Shown piece by piece: positions 1 to 6,653 of a stretch of 7,123 nucleotides of DNA (position 1 is its first letter; every line of letters starts with the position of its first letter). This DNA comes from Lachnospiraceae bacterium UBA7598 (GTDB taxonomy: Bacteria > Bacillota > Clostridia > Lachnospirales > Lachnospiraceae). The translations under genes were made by a program, and so were the position numbers. The notes below the pieces were generated by a model. That model made no database searches and was not told where the DNA came from. It saw only the letters and a program-made list of their open reading frames with translations. The stretch lies in NCBI GenBank assembly GCA_002474415.1, contig DLQV01000270.1:1-7123 (forward strand), written 5' to 3'.

Positions 1-1218
1 CCAGCAGTGTGGATACTCATGTTCAAACTTTGGTGCATCAAAAAGCTGCTTTCTTGCACTTAAATCCTTTAATACTTCCGGATCGGCATCTTTTACCCAC
101 ATACCGGCAAACGGAGTCTCTTTGGTCAGCTCTCCTTTTTCGTTTACGAACTGTACAAATGGAAGATCATAGTGTTTTCCTACGTTGGCATCATCCTCAC
201 CAAATGCAGGTGCAATATGGACGATTCCGGTACCATCGGACATGGTGACATAAGTATCACAGGTGACAAAGAAACCTTTCTTTCCCTGTTTATCTGCCAG
301 TTCTTTTGCACACGCATAAAGCGGCTCATACTCCTTATACTCAAGGTCTTTTCCTTTGTAAGTCTCCAATACTTCGTATGCCTTTTTGCCAGCTTCTTTG
401 TCTTCTTTGGAAAGAAGTGGGGAAAGGACTTTATCTGCCAGAGCCTCTGCCAGATAATAGGTGTATCCGTCCACAGCTTTTACCTTAATATAGGTATCCT
501 CCGGGTTTACACAAAGAGCCACGTTACTTGGAAGTGTCCATGGAGTTGTGGTCCATGCCAGGAAATAGGCATCTTCCCCAACAACCTTAAAACGAACGAC
601 TGCGGATTTTTCTTTTACCAGTTTATAACCCTGTGCAACTTCCTGTGCAGAAAGCGGAGTACCACATCGCGGACAGTAAGGCACAATCTTAAATCCCTTG
701 TAAAGAAGTCCCTTTTTCCAGATCTCTTTTAAAGCCCACCACTCAGACTCAATAAAATTGTTATCATAGGTAACGTATGGATTGTCCATATCTGCCCAGA
801 AACCTACGGTATTTGAGAAATCTTCCCACATACCTTTGTATTTCCAGACGGATTCTTTACATTTCTTGATAAATGGCTCAAGACCGTATGCTTCAATCTG
901 ATCTTTTCCATCCAGTCCAAGAAGCTTCTCCACTTCAATTTCTACCGGAAGGCCGTGTGTATCCCATCCGGCTTTGCGTGGAACGTACTTTCCTTTCATT
1001 GTCTGGAATCTCGGGATCATATCCTTGATCGTACGTGTCTCTACATGTCCGATATGTGGTTTTCCGTTTGCCGTAGGCGGTCCGTCATAAAATGTGTAAG
1101 TCTCGCCTTCCTTACGGTTCTCCATGGATTTTTTGAAGATATCATTTTCGCGCCAGAATTTTTCTATTTCTTTTTCGCGATCGACAAAGTTCATATTCGT
1201 GTCTACTTTGTTGTACAT
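1..1218 (-). CDS. ileS: Isoleucyl-tRNA synthetase, N-terminal part (3' end beyond the window)
   Basis: Charges tRNA-Ile with isoleucine in the cytosol, for translation. Translating the minus strand from the ATG at 1218-1216 gives 406 codons open to the window edge. Seen in order: the class I signature with HIGH at residues 55-58, after YDGPPTANGKP; GWDTHGLPVE at about 84-93; a CPRC cysteine pair near 182-185; and the CP1 editing domain with WTTTPWTLPSN (about 222-232) and GTGIVHIAPAFGEDD (about 329-343). The KMSKS loop and anticodon-binding domain are outside. GWDTHGLPVE with a following EVEK resembles the eukaryotic-like (type 2) bacterial IleRS group rather than the E. coli type, which has GWDCHGLPIE; that group is usually about 1040 residues long. 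The start is supported by an AGGAGG at 1229-1224, five bases upstream. The preceding 300 bases are an isoleucine T-box leader, which independently supports the amino acid identity. No frameshift is seen. Confidence 0.97.
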   Translation of the reverse strand, partial: MYNKVDTNMNFVDREKEIEKFWRENDIFKKSMENRKEGETYTFYDGPPTANGKPHIGHVETRTIKDMIPRFQTMKGKYVPRKAGWDTHGLPVEIEVEKLLGLDGKDQIEAYGLEPFIKKCKESVWKYKGMWEDFSNTVGFWADMDNPYVTYDNNFIESEWWALKEIWKKGLLYKGFKIVPYCPRCGTPLSAQEVAQGYKLVKEKSAVVRFKVVGEDAYFLAWTTTPWTLPSNVALCVNPEDTYIKVKAVDGYTYYLAEALADKVLSPLLSKEDKEAGKKAYEVLETYKGKDLEYKEYEPLYACAKELADKQGKKGFFVTCDTYVTMSDGTGIVHIAPAFGEDDANVGKHYDLPFVQFVNEKGELTKETPFAGMWVKDADPEVLKDLSARKQLFDAPKFEHEYPHCW

Positions 1219-1241
1219 AATTTCCTCCTGCATTTATGATT

Positions 1242-1283
1242 CTAAAATAAAAAATCCCCACGTCCAGTAATTAGGACGCGGGG
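1242..1283 (-). terminator. T-box intrinsic terminator upstream of ileS
   Basis: On the minus strand CCCCGCGTCC (1283-1274) pairs with GGACGTGGGG (1265-1256) across an eight-base loop. The stem is ten base pairs with one G-U, followed by ATTTTTTATTTTAG (1255-1242). This is the regulated terminator of the T-box leader; its 5' arm lies immediately after the T-box sequence, as expected if the two are competing structures. It may also stop read-through from the unknown gene upstream. Confidence 0.93.
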
Positions 1284-1413
1284 TCACGTTATACCACCTG
1301 ATTACCATGTACTTAAATCCTGTATTCCAAAAGGATTTGCATACGTCGTTCCCATAACGCAGGAAATACGTCGAACTCTACTCTCCTCGGATTTCGGTCC
1401 GCAACTCGGAAGT

Positions 1414-1416
1414 GAT
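1414..1416 (-). promoter_or_regulatory. T-box specifier codon AUC (Ile)
   Basis: The triplet ATC lies in AAAATCACTT on the minus strand and is followed by an A. It is placed 3' of the distal stem I loop (GGTGGGAACC) and 5' of the linker to the antiterminator, as in other T-box leaders. It matches the downstream gene, ileS. The assignment is by eye and would be tested by folding stem I. Confidence 0.75.
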
Positions 1417-1519
1417 TTTCGCTGTCATATTACTCGTATTGGTTCCCACCTGTTCCAACTCTCTTTGACTTTCCTATCACAGTTACTGTCTTCGTCTTCG
1501 TTTTTTATCTTTGGTTTTA

Positions 1520-1548
1520 AGTATAGTAATGATTCTTTCAGATGTCAA
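1520..1548 (-). promoter_or_regulatory. Promoter of the ileS T-box transcript
   Basis: On the minus strand there is a perfect -35 TTGACA (1548-1543), a 17-base spacer, and a -10 TATACT (1525-1520). This is a very good match to a sigma-A type promoter, with transcription expected to start near 1513. The -35 box contains the TGA stop codon (1547-1545) of the gene upstream, so the two units abut without any intergenic space. Confidence 0.85.
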
Positions 1549-2477
1549 GTAAAATCCTTGTCCATCCAGGCTTTCCACGTGCAGTAATTTTCCAGTTCCC
1601 CGGATACCTGTTTCCGATAGGCAAAACCAAGTATCGCATAATAACGGTCATTCTCGTAAATCGGATATTCCAATTCCCAGTCATTATCCGGATTCGTACC
1701 GTCCATATAAACAAGTCCATCTTCCGTAAAAAGCACAATTCCGTGTTTACTGCGGATGCACTGTCCGGCAGCTTCTTCTTTCGCCAGCCGCCGTGCCAGT
1801 TCATCCGAATCGACCAGTTGTGGATAATCCATGCTGTAAATAGTCGCAAGCATCCGCAGTTTTTTCACCTGGCTTTCGCTCTGTAAAAGCAGCCATGTAC
1901 CTGCGCATCCATTGTCACGCAGTTTTAATCCGTCTATGCCGGTTACTGTCCCTGTCCATATGTAATAATCCGGATTGACCTGGCGGAAATAAAGTTCTTC
2001 CACCCCGGTAAACTTACGCAGACTCTCCAGCAACACAGCTCCAGCCTCAATCACATCAATTAATCCGTGGTTTTCATCTTCACATACCACAAGCACCCGG
2101 TTGCCTGTCTCATCTTTCTGTAACGTCGTAATTGCCGGATCAAACGCAAAAAAAGAGTTCAGTTTCTTATCGTAAATTGCCCAGGCATCATTCAACTCTT
2201 CAATTTCTTCTATCCGGTAATTGTCGTTATCCACAGGGGAGAGCATCCCCCTTGCCATTTTAAGCAGACTGTGTTCTTTTGCATGCCGAACTACATGTTT
2301 TTCTTTCCAGTAGTACCATGAAAGCAGTGCATTTTTCGGCTTTATTTCTCTGCGGATCCCCTGATTGATTCGTGACATGAGCTGTTGTCCCCGGTCCACA
2401 TCCATGCATGGTTTTTCCCGGTTCACCAGCGGCGCCAGATGAATCGTTGTATGACATCGAAATGAAATAATCGGCAT
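1545..2477 (-). CDS. Protein of unknown function, 310 aa
   Basis: I do not recognise the family. The product is 310 residues with no hydrophobic segment long enough for a membrane helix and no signal peptide, so it is probably cytosolic. Visible traits: a basic N-terminal third (residues about 18-75, rich in Arg/Lys, with WYYWKEKHVVRHAKEH at 54-69), an acidic stretch EEIEELND at 90-97, and an aromatic-rich C-terminal part (DWELEYPIYENDRYYAILGFAYRK at about 266-289, rich in Tyr/Trp/Glu). No repeated motif, metal-binding cluster or nucleotide-binding loop was found. The start ATG is supported by AAGGAG (2490-2485), seven bases upstream, whose first A is also the last base of the transporter's stop codon. 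With only 12 bp between the genes it is very likely cotranscribed with the EamA transporter. No function is proposed. Its TGA stop lies inside the -35 box of the ileS promoter. Confidence 0.85.
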   Translation of the reverse strand: MPIISFRCHTTIHLAPLVNREKPCMDVDRGQQLMSRINQGIRREIKPKNALLSWYYWKEKHVVRHAKEHSLLKMARGMLSPVDNDNYRIEEIEELNDAWAIYDKKLNSFFAFDPAITTLQKDETGNRVLVVCEDENHGLIDVIEAGAVLLESLRKFTGVEELYFRQVNPDYYIWTGTVTGIDGLKLRDNGCAGTWLLLQSESQVKKLRMLATIYSMDYPQLVDSDELARRLAKEEAAGQCIRSKHGIVLFTEDGLVYMDGTNPDNDWELEYPIYENDRYYAILGFAYRKQVSGELENYCTWKAWMDKDFT

Positions 2478-2484
2478 ATACTCA

Positions 2485-2490
2485 CTCCTT
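2485..2490 (-). promoter_or_regulatory. Shine-Dalgarno overlapping the upstream stop codon
   Basis: AAGGAG on the minus strand begins with the final A of the TAA (2492-2490) ending the EamA transporter gene. It lies seven bases before the ATG of the unknown gene. This fixes the 2477 start and suggests translational coupling of the two genes. Confidence 0.75.
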
Positions 2491-3356
2491 TAATCCTGAT
2501 GTTTCCAGTTATACAGAAAATTTCCAAGCGAAGCCAGTATGATCAGTCCATATCCAACCAGACTGTATCGATCCGGAATCTCCGCAAACAAAAGGAATCC
2601 CAGTAATGTTGCAAAAATAATCTGGGAATAATCAAAAATAGAGATTTTTCCGGCCGGCGCACAGGTATATGCAGCCGTGATCGTAAACTGTCCCCCTGCT
2701 GCAAAAAGACCTGCCAAAAGCAATGTCAGCAGCTGTCGTAAAGTCATTGGCTGATAATGAAACACTATCCACGGAATCACCACCAGACAGGAAAAACAGG
2801 AAAAATAAAACACAATGACCGGGCCCTTTACCCCGTGTGTTCCCATTTTCCGCACCATTGTATAGGCAATTCCAGCTCCCAGTCCTCCACATACACCAAT
2901 GAGGGCCGGAATCAGATGTGCATTTTCAAATCCCGGTTTTACCACAAACAGACAACCGACAAATGCCAGCATAACGCACATTGCCTGGGTTGGTTTTATC
3001 TTTTCTTTTAATAATAGGAAGGAAAAAATAATTGCAAAAAAAGGAGATAACTTATTTAAAATAGAAGCATCTGCCACCAGCAGGTGATCAATCGCATAGA
3101 AATTACAGAGAATTCCAAGTGTTCCAAATGCGCATCGCAGAAAAAGCGCACTCCACTGTGATTTTTCTACCTTGGGTGCTACATGATTTTTGATTAGAAT
3201 GATTGCTGCAAAAACCGCAGCTACCAGATTCCGGAAAAAACTTTTCTGTACCGATGGCAGATCTCCTGCCAGCCGCACACTCACATTCATACATGCAAAA
3301 AAGAATGCCGATAAAATGATCATAATCATTCCACGTATATAATTTTCCTGTTTCAT
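2490..3356 (-). CDS. EamA/DMT-superfamily membrane transporter
   Basis: An integral cytoplasmic-membrane protein of 288 residues with about ten hydrophobic helices (roughly residues 9-29, 40-56, 69-89, 98-116, 122-140, 148-167, 178-198, 207-227, 241-258 and 264-283). This is the usual layout of two tandem EamA repeats of five helices each. Supporting features are an early FFFACMNVSVRLAG in helix 1, NKLSPFFAIIFSFLLLKEKI at the end of the first repeat and the equivalent FDYSQIIFATLLGFLLFAEI (241-260) in the second; this LxPxF…E-type pairing is characteristic of the drug/metabolite transporter superfamily. The start is supported by GAGGTG a few bases upstream. The substrate cannot be inferred; characterised relatives export amino acids or metabolites. 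It leads a likely two-gene operon with the unknown 310-residue protein. A link to the sugar operon upstream is only positional, since a hairpin separates them. Confidence 0.93.
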   Translation of the reverse strand: MKQENYIRGMIMIILSAFFFACMNVSVRLAGDLPSVQKSFFRNLVAAVFAAIILIKNHVAPKVEKSQWSALFLRCAFGTLGILCNFYAIDHLLVADASILNKLSPFFAIIFSFLLLKEKIKPTQAMCVMLAFVGCLFVVKPGFENAHLIPALIGVCGGLGAGIAYTMVRKMGTHGVKGPVIVFYFSCFSCLVVIPWIVFHYQPMTLRQLLTLLLAGLFAAGGQFTITAAYTCAPAGKISIFDYSQIIFATLLGFLLFAEIPDRYSLVGYGLIILASLGNFLYNWKHQD

Positions 3357-3386
3357 TGTACAGTCACCTCAGACTTTCATTAATAA

Positions 3387-3417
3387 ATAGAACCGGCATC
3401 CGTGATGCCGGTTCTAT
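3387..3417 (-). terminator. Terminator hairpin after the sugar operon
   Basis: ATAGAACCGGCATC (3387-3400) and GATGCCGGTTCTAT (3404-3417) form a perfect 14-bp inverted repeat around a three-base loop. It starts 45 bases past the isomerase stop codon. On the minus strand it is followed by TTATTAATG, so the U-tract is weak. Counting only the GC-rich inner stem, the tail reads CTATTTATTA. It probably ends or attenuates the xylB-isomerase transcript. The strand choice follows gene direction. Confidence 0.7.
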
Positions 3418-3445
3418 GATAACATATTTTCCTGTATTTTGTAAA
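3416..3445 (-). promoter_or_regulatory. Candidate promoter for the EamA transporter operon
   Basis: On the minus strand there is TTTACA (3445-3440, five of six matches to TTGACA), an 18-base spacer, and TATCAT (3421-3416, five of six matches to TATAAT). The -10 overlaps the outer edge of the terminator stem, so the predicted start (near 3409) would fall inside the hairpin. The region is AT-rich, so a chance match is possible. Confidence 0.4.
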
Positions 3446-3461
3446 AAATTCCGAGGCTGCT

Positions 3462-4946
3462 TTACGCGAATGGATTTTCGGTCGGGTATGGCAGTGATGC
3501 CGGCTGGTTATAATTGATATCTTCCATCGGCACTCCAATATACTTAAACACCTCAAACAATGCCTTTCCGTAGTGACCAAATGCAACTGCTCCGTGATGC
3601 GGATAGTTCTTTTCGATCAGCACGTGACGGTAGAAACGCCCCATCTCATGAATAGCAAATACTCCGATGCTTCCGAAAGAATGTGTTGCCACCGGAAGGA
3701 TTTCTCCCTGTGCCACATACGCGCGAAGCTTGCTGTCTGCGGTAGACTGCAGGCGGTAGAATGTAATATCACCAGGTGCAATATCGCCCTCAAGTGTTCC
3801 GTTTGTCACCTCAACTGGAAGACTTCTTGCCATGATCATCTGGTTTTTCATCTCGCAGAATGCAAGTTTCTTGGAACAGGTATTGCCACAATGGAATCCC
3901 ATGAAAGTATCCTTATGTGTGTAATCATATTTTCCTTCAATAGACTCTTTGTACATATCCTTTGGAACAGAGTTATTGATATCAAGCAGTGTAACTGCAT
4001 CCTGGCTGACACAGGTTCCGATAAATTCACTCAGTGCTCCATAAATATCAACCTCGCAGGATACCGGAATTCCTCTTCCTGTCAGACGGCTGTTGACATA
4101 ACATGGTACAAAGCCAAACTGTGTCTGGAAAGCTGGCCAGCACTTTCCTGCAACTGCGACATACTTTCTGGATCCCTTGTGTGCTTCGATCCAGTCAAGA
4201 AGTGTCAGTTCATACTGTGCAAGCTTGGAAAGAATCTCCGGTTTCTTATTTCCCTTGCCAAGTTCTTTTTCCATATCTGCTACAACTTCCGGAATACGAG
4301 CATCTCCTGCATGGTTATTAAATGCCTCAAAAAGATCCAGCTCAGAATTTTCTTCAATCTCTACGCCAAGATTGTAAAGCTGCTTGATTGGTGCATTGCA
4401 GGCAAGGAAATTGGTTGGTCTTGGTCCAAAAGAAATAATCTTTAAGTCAGACAGTCCTGCAACCGCTCTGGCAACTGGTAAAAAGTCATGGATCATGTCT
4501 GCACAATCCTCTGCATCGCCGACCGGATACTCAGGAATATATGCACCCACATTGCGAAGCTTTAAATTGTAACTTGCGTTTAACATACCGCAATATGCAT
4601 CGCCACGTCCCTGAACCAGATCATTCTGGGACTCTTCTGCTGCTGCAACAAACATCTTTGGTCCATCAAAATATTTTGCAAGCATGGTCTCGGAAATTTC
4701 CGGTCCGAAGTTTCCAAGATATACGCACAATGCATTACATCCTGCTGCCTTGATATCTGCCAGTGCCTGCTCCATATGAATTTCACTCTCTACGATACAG
4801 ACTGGACACTCATAAATATCCTTTTCATCATACTTATCTGTGTATGCCTTAACAAGAGCCTTTCTTCTGTTGACAGAAAGAGACTCCGGGAAACAGTCAC
4901 GGCTGACTGCAACAATACCTACTTTCACTTCTGGAATATTAATCAT
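3462..4946 (-). CDS. L-fucose/L-arabinose isomerase family protein (probable aldose-ketose isomerase)
   Basis: A predicted metal-dependent aldose-ketose isomerase of 494 residues, shorter than E. coli FucI (591). Remembered E. coli FucI ligands Glu337, Asp361 and His528 have clear counterparts here: E298 in VSCEVDIYG, D322 in TLLDINNS (the same 24-residue spacing), and H451 in PHHGAVAFGHYG, which matches FucI NHGVLTIGHVG. The first half resembles the family's two Rossmann-like domains (for example ALCVYLGNFGPEISETML at about 72-89). The start is supported by AAGGAGG (4960-4954), seven bases upstream. It lies 54 bp after xylB in the same direction, so its product is probably the ketose that kinase uses. 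D-xylose to D-xylulose is the simplest pairing. L-arabinose to L-ribulose or D-arabinose to D-ribulose are alternatives, so I give no gene symbol. Activity on fucose itself is doubtful, since no fuculokinase or fuculose aldolase is visible. Confidence 0.9.
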   Translation of the reverse strand: MINIPEVKVGIVAVSRDCFPESLSVNRRKALVKAYTDKYDEKDIYECPVCIVESEIHMEQALADIKAAGCNALCVYLGNFGPEISETMLAKYFDGPKMFVAAAEESQNDLVQGRGDAYCGMLNASYNLKLRNVGAYIPEYPVGDAEDCADMIHDFLPVARAVAGLSDLKIISFGPRPTNFLACNAPIKQLYNLGVEIEENSELDLFEAFNNHAGDARIPEVVADMEKELGKGNKKPEILSKLAQYELTLLDWIEAHKGSRKYVAVAGKCWPAFQTQFGFVPCYVNSRLTGRGIPVSCEVDIYGALSEFIGTCVSQDAVTLLDINNSVPKDMYKESIEGKYDYTHKDTFMGFHCGNTCSKKLAFCEMKNQMIMARSLPVEVTNGTLEGDIAPGDITFYRLQSTADSKLRAYVAQGEILPVATHSFGSIGVFAIHEMGRFYRHVLIEKNYPHHGAVAFGHYGKALFEVFKYIGVPMEDINYNQPASLPYPTENPFA

Positions 4947-5000
4947 GATTTTGCCTCCTTGTTGTATGTAATCATTTAAAATTATTTGTTAGATACTCTT

Positions 5001-6473
5001 TTATTTTGCAAGTTCCTGAAACAGATCTCTGCATGCCGGATAAATCTTACGGAACTTCTGATAACGCTCCTCATATTTTGCTGCAAGTTCCGGTTCCGGT
5101 TCTACGGTGTCTGTCAGTTTTACGATTGCCGCTGCTGCATCCCTTACTGTCGGGTATTCTCCGCAAGCTACTGCTGCAAGCATTGCGCCACCCATAGATG
5201 GTCCCTGTTCATTTTCCGGAATATCTACCGGAATATTGAGTACATTAGCCACAATCTTTTTCCACAGCGGGCTCTTTGCACCACCACCGCAAATACGGGT
5301 ACGGGCAATATTAATGCCGAGGGAACGTGCCACCTCAAAAGAATCTCTTAAGGCAAACGCCACGCCTTCAAGAACTGCCTGTGTCATATCTGCCCTGGTA
5401 GTGTCCATGGTCAGGCCGATAAAAGTACCTCTGGCATTCGGATCATTGTGCGGAGAACGCTCTCCCATCAGATACGGCAGGAAAAATACATGATTTTCTC
5501 CAAGCTTTGTAATACTTTTCTGTTCTGCAGCATAATCCTTCGTACCGATAATGTCATCCATCCACCATTTATTGCAGGATGCTGCAGAAAGCATGCAGCC
5601 CATCAGGTGGTAACTTCCATCTGCATGGTCAAACGAATGCAGCGCATTGTGCTCATCTACACCAAATTTATCGGAAGAGATAAATACGGTTCCACTGGTT
5701 CCCAGGGAAATGTTGCAAGCGCCATCTCCAACGGTTCCGGTTCCCACTGCTGCCGCCGCATTGTCTCCGGCCCCGGCTACAATTTTTACCTGTTCGGAAA
5801 TGCCAAGTTCCTTTGCCAGTTCCGGAAGCAGTGTTCCCACTTCCTCATAACTTTCATATACTTTCGGAAGCCAGCTTGTTTTGATGCCGCAGATCTCACA
5901 CATTTCTTTTGACCAGCAGCGATTCTTTACATCAAAGAACAACGTACCGGAGGCATCAGAAACATCCGTGCTGTAATTACCACTCAGACGAAATGCCAGG
6001 TAATCCTTTGGCAGCATAATTTTATGAATTCTTGCAAAGTTTTCCGGCTCATTTTTTTTCATCCAGAGTACTTTTGGTGCTGTAAATCCGGTAAATGAAA
6101 TATTTGCCGTATAAGAAGAAAGACGTTCCTTTCCAATTACCTGATTTAAGTAATCACATTCTTTTGTCGTTCTTCCATCATTCCAGAGAATTGCCGGACG
6201 AATCACTTCGTTATTTTCATCCAGTGCCACAAGTCCGTGCATCTGACCGCCAAAGCTGATGCCGGCTACCTGGCTCTTGTCTGTGCCGTCTAATAATTCC
6301 TTCAGTCCATCCATCGACTGTGTAAACCAGTCATACGGGTTCTGCTCCGACCATCCCGGCTTTGGAAAACAGATTGGATATTCACGGCTGACAATTTTTA
6401 AAATTTTTCCACTGCCTTCCATCAATAGAAGCTTAACCGCAGAGGTTCCCAAATCAATTCCTATGTAATTCAT
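5001..6473 (-). CDS. xylB: Xylulokinase (FGGY-family carbohydrate kinase)
   Basis: Phosphorylates D-xylulose with ATP to D-xylulose 5-phosphate, the entry point to the pentose phosphate pathway; cytosolic. The 490 residues align along their whole length with E. coli XylB (484). Visible in order: the N-terminal phosphate-binding IGIDLGTSAVK (4-14), GWSEQNP (40-46), the xylulokinase-type QMHG (77-80), RPAILWNDGR (92-101), FTAPK (130-134), LPKDYLAFRLSG (154-165), GAGDNAAAAVG with the probable catalytic base D237, SLGTSG (256-261), FLPYLMGERSPHN (331-343), and the C-terminal ATP-site GGGAKSPLW (396-404). The start is placed like that of E. coli XylB and has GAGGG (6483-6479) five bases upstream. 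It is the first gene of the operon with the isomerase. A related substrate such as D-ribulose is possible, but the QMHG and WNDGR motifs favour xylulose. Confidence 0.94.
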   Translation of the reverse strand: MNYIGIDLGTSAVKLLLMEGSGKILKIVSREYPICFPKPGWSEQNPYDWFTQSMDGLKELLDGTDKSQVAGISFGGQMHGLVALDENNEVIRPAILWNDGRTTKECDYLNQVIGKERLSSYTANISFTGFTAPKVLWMKKNEPENFARIHKIMLPKDYLAFRLSGNYSTDVSDASGTLFFDVKNRCWSKEMCEICGIKTSWLPKVYESYEEVGTLLPELAKELGISEQVKIVAGAGDNAAAAVGTGTVGDGACNISLGTSGTVFISSDKFGVDEHNALHSFDHADGSYHLMGCMLSAASCNKWWMDDIIGTKDYAAEQKSITKLGENHVFFLPYLMGERSPHNDPNARGTFIGLTMDTTRADMTQAVLEGVAFALRDSFEVARSLGINIARTRICGGGAKSPLWKKIVANVLNIPVDIPENEQGPSMGGAMLAAVACGEYPTVRDAAAAIVKLTDTVEPEPELAAKYEERYQKFRKIYPACRDLFQELAK

Positions 6474-6505
6474 GATAACCCTCTATTCTAAAAAATGATT
6501 TTCTC

Positions 6506-6517
6506 GTGCTCGTGCAC
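6506..6517. promoter_or_regulatory. Candidate LacI-family operator O1
   Basis: GTGCTCGTGCAC is an imperfect 12-bp palindrome with a central CG (five of six base pairs symmetric), the geometry of LacI-family operators. It lies about 8-19 bases downstream of the predicted xylB start point, a typical repressing position. It shares 11 of 13 bases with O2 when the C to the left is included. The left half also forms a tandem CTCGTG repeat (6503-6514). Confidence 0.6.
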
Positions 6518-6530
6518 GTTTTCTACTCTT

Positions 6531-6559
6531 ATCCTACAACGTCACGCAAAGATTTTCAA
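6531..6559 (-). promoter_or_regulatory. Promoter of the xylB-isomerase operon
   Basis: On the minus strand there is TTGAAA (6559-6554), a 17-base spacer, and TAGGAT (6536-6531): five of six and four of six matches to sigma-A boxes. The start is expected near 6524, giving a leader of about 50 bases that includes O1. No riboswitch or terminator fold was recognised in this leader. Confidence 0.65.
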
Positions 6560-6599
6560 CTGTTTTCCATAATTTTTCTCTTTTTCGTGATTTTTTCCA

Positions 6600-6607
6600 A
6601 ACCGGTT
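6600..6607. repeat. AACCGGTT palindrome in the divergent region
   Basis: A perfect 8-bp palindrome with a central CG, about 40 bp upstream of the xylB -35 box and between O1 and O2. Its sequence is unlike O1 and O2. It could be a site for a second LacI-family protein or chance; it carries little weight alone. Confidence 0.25.
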
Positions 6608-6653
6608 GCGCTTATTTTGTGAAAAGCGTACAGTAGCGTTCCCTGGTCGCACC

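Larger units (their letters stand above)
1242..1513 (-). ncRNA. T-box leader of ileS (isoleucine-type, AUC specifier)
   Basis: This cis-acting leader senses uncharged tRNA-Ile and controls ileS by antitermination. Reading the minus strand from the predicted start near 1513, the leader has a purine-rich AGAGAGTTGG segment, a distal GGTGGGAACC element, and then GCGAAAATCACTTCCGAG. In that last segment ATC (1416-1414), followed by A, is the probable specifier triplet pairing with the GAU anticodon of tRNA-Ile. Further on, AGGTGGTATAACGTG (about 1299-1285) is the T-box sequence, whose TGGT would pair with the tRNA acceptor end. It is followed directly by the intrinsic terminator at 1283-1256. The T-box sequence departs from the common AGGGTGGNACCGCG in its second half (TATAACG in place of TACCGCG). 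Position upstream of ileS, specifier and terminator agree with each other. The stem boundaries have not been folded by computer. Confidence 0.9.

Noticed and set aside
172..732. A 186-codon open frame on the plus strand
   Set aside because: It is antisense to ileS, whose translation matches isoleucyl-tRNA synthetase throughout. The product is a run of Phe/Cys-rich sequence typical of shadows.
1538..1886. Open frames of about 100 codons on both strands over the end of the unknown gene
   Set aside because: Both lie within the coding span of the 310-codon gene, which has the better ribosome binding site and continuous frame. They look like shadows.
3573..4445. A 290-codon open frame on the plus strand
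   Set aside because: It lies entirely antisense to the isomerase gene, whose product has conserved metal ligands. The plus-strand product is Cys/His/Ser-rich with no family resemblance, so it is a shadow frame.
4947..5000. The 54-bp gap between xylB and the isomerase as a site of internal regulation
   Set aside because: It is AT-rich and holds a good ribosome binding site, but I see no hairpin, promoter pair or operator-like repeat.
6513..6640. Possible CcpA (cre) sites in the xylB-regulator region
   Set aside because: The best candidates (around AGAAAACGTGCACG and TGAAAAGCGTACA) miss several conserved positions of the TGNAARCGNWWWCA consensus, and the first overlaps O1, so no cre site is called.
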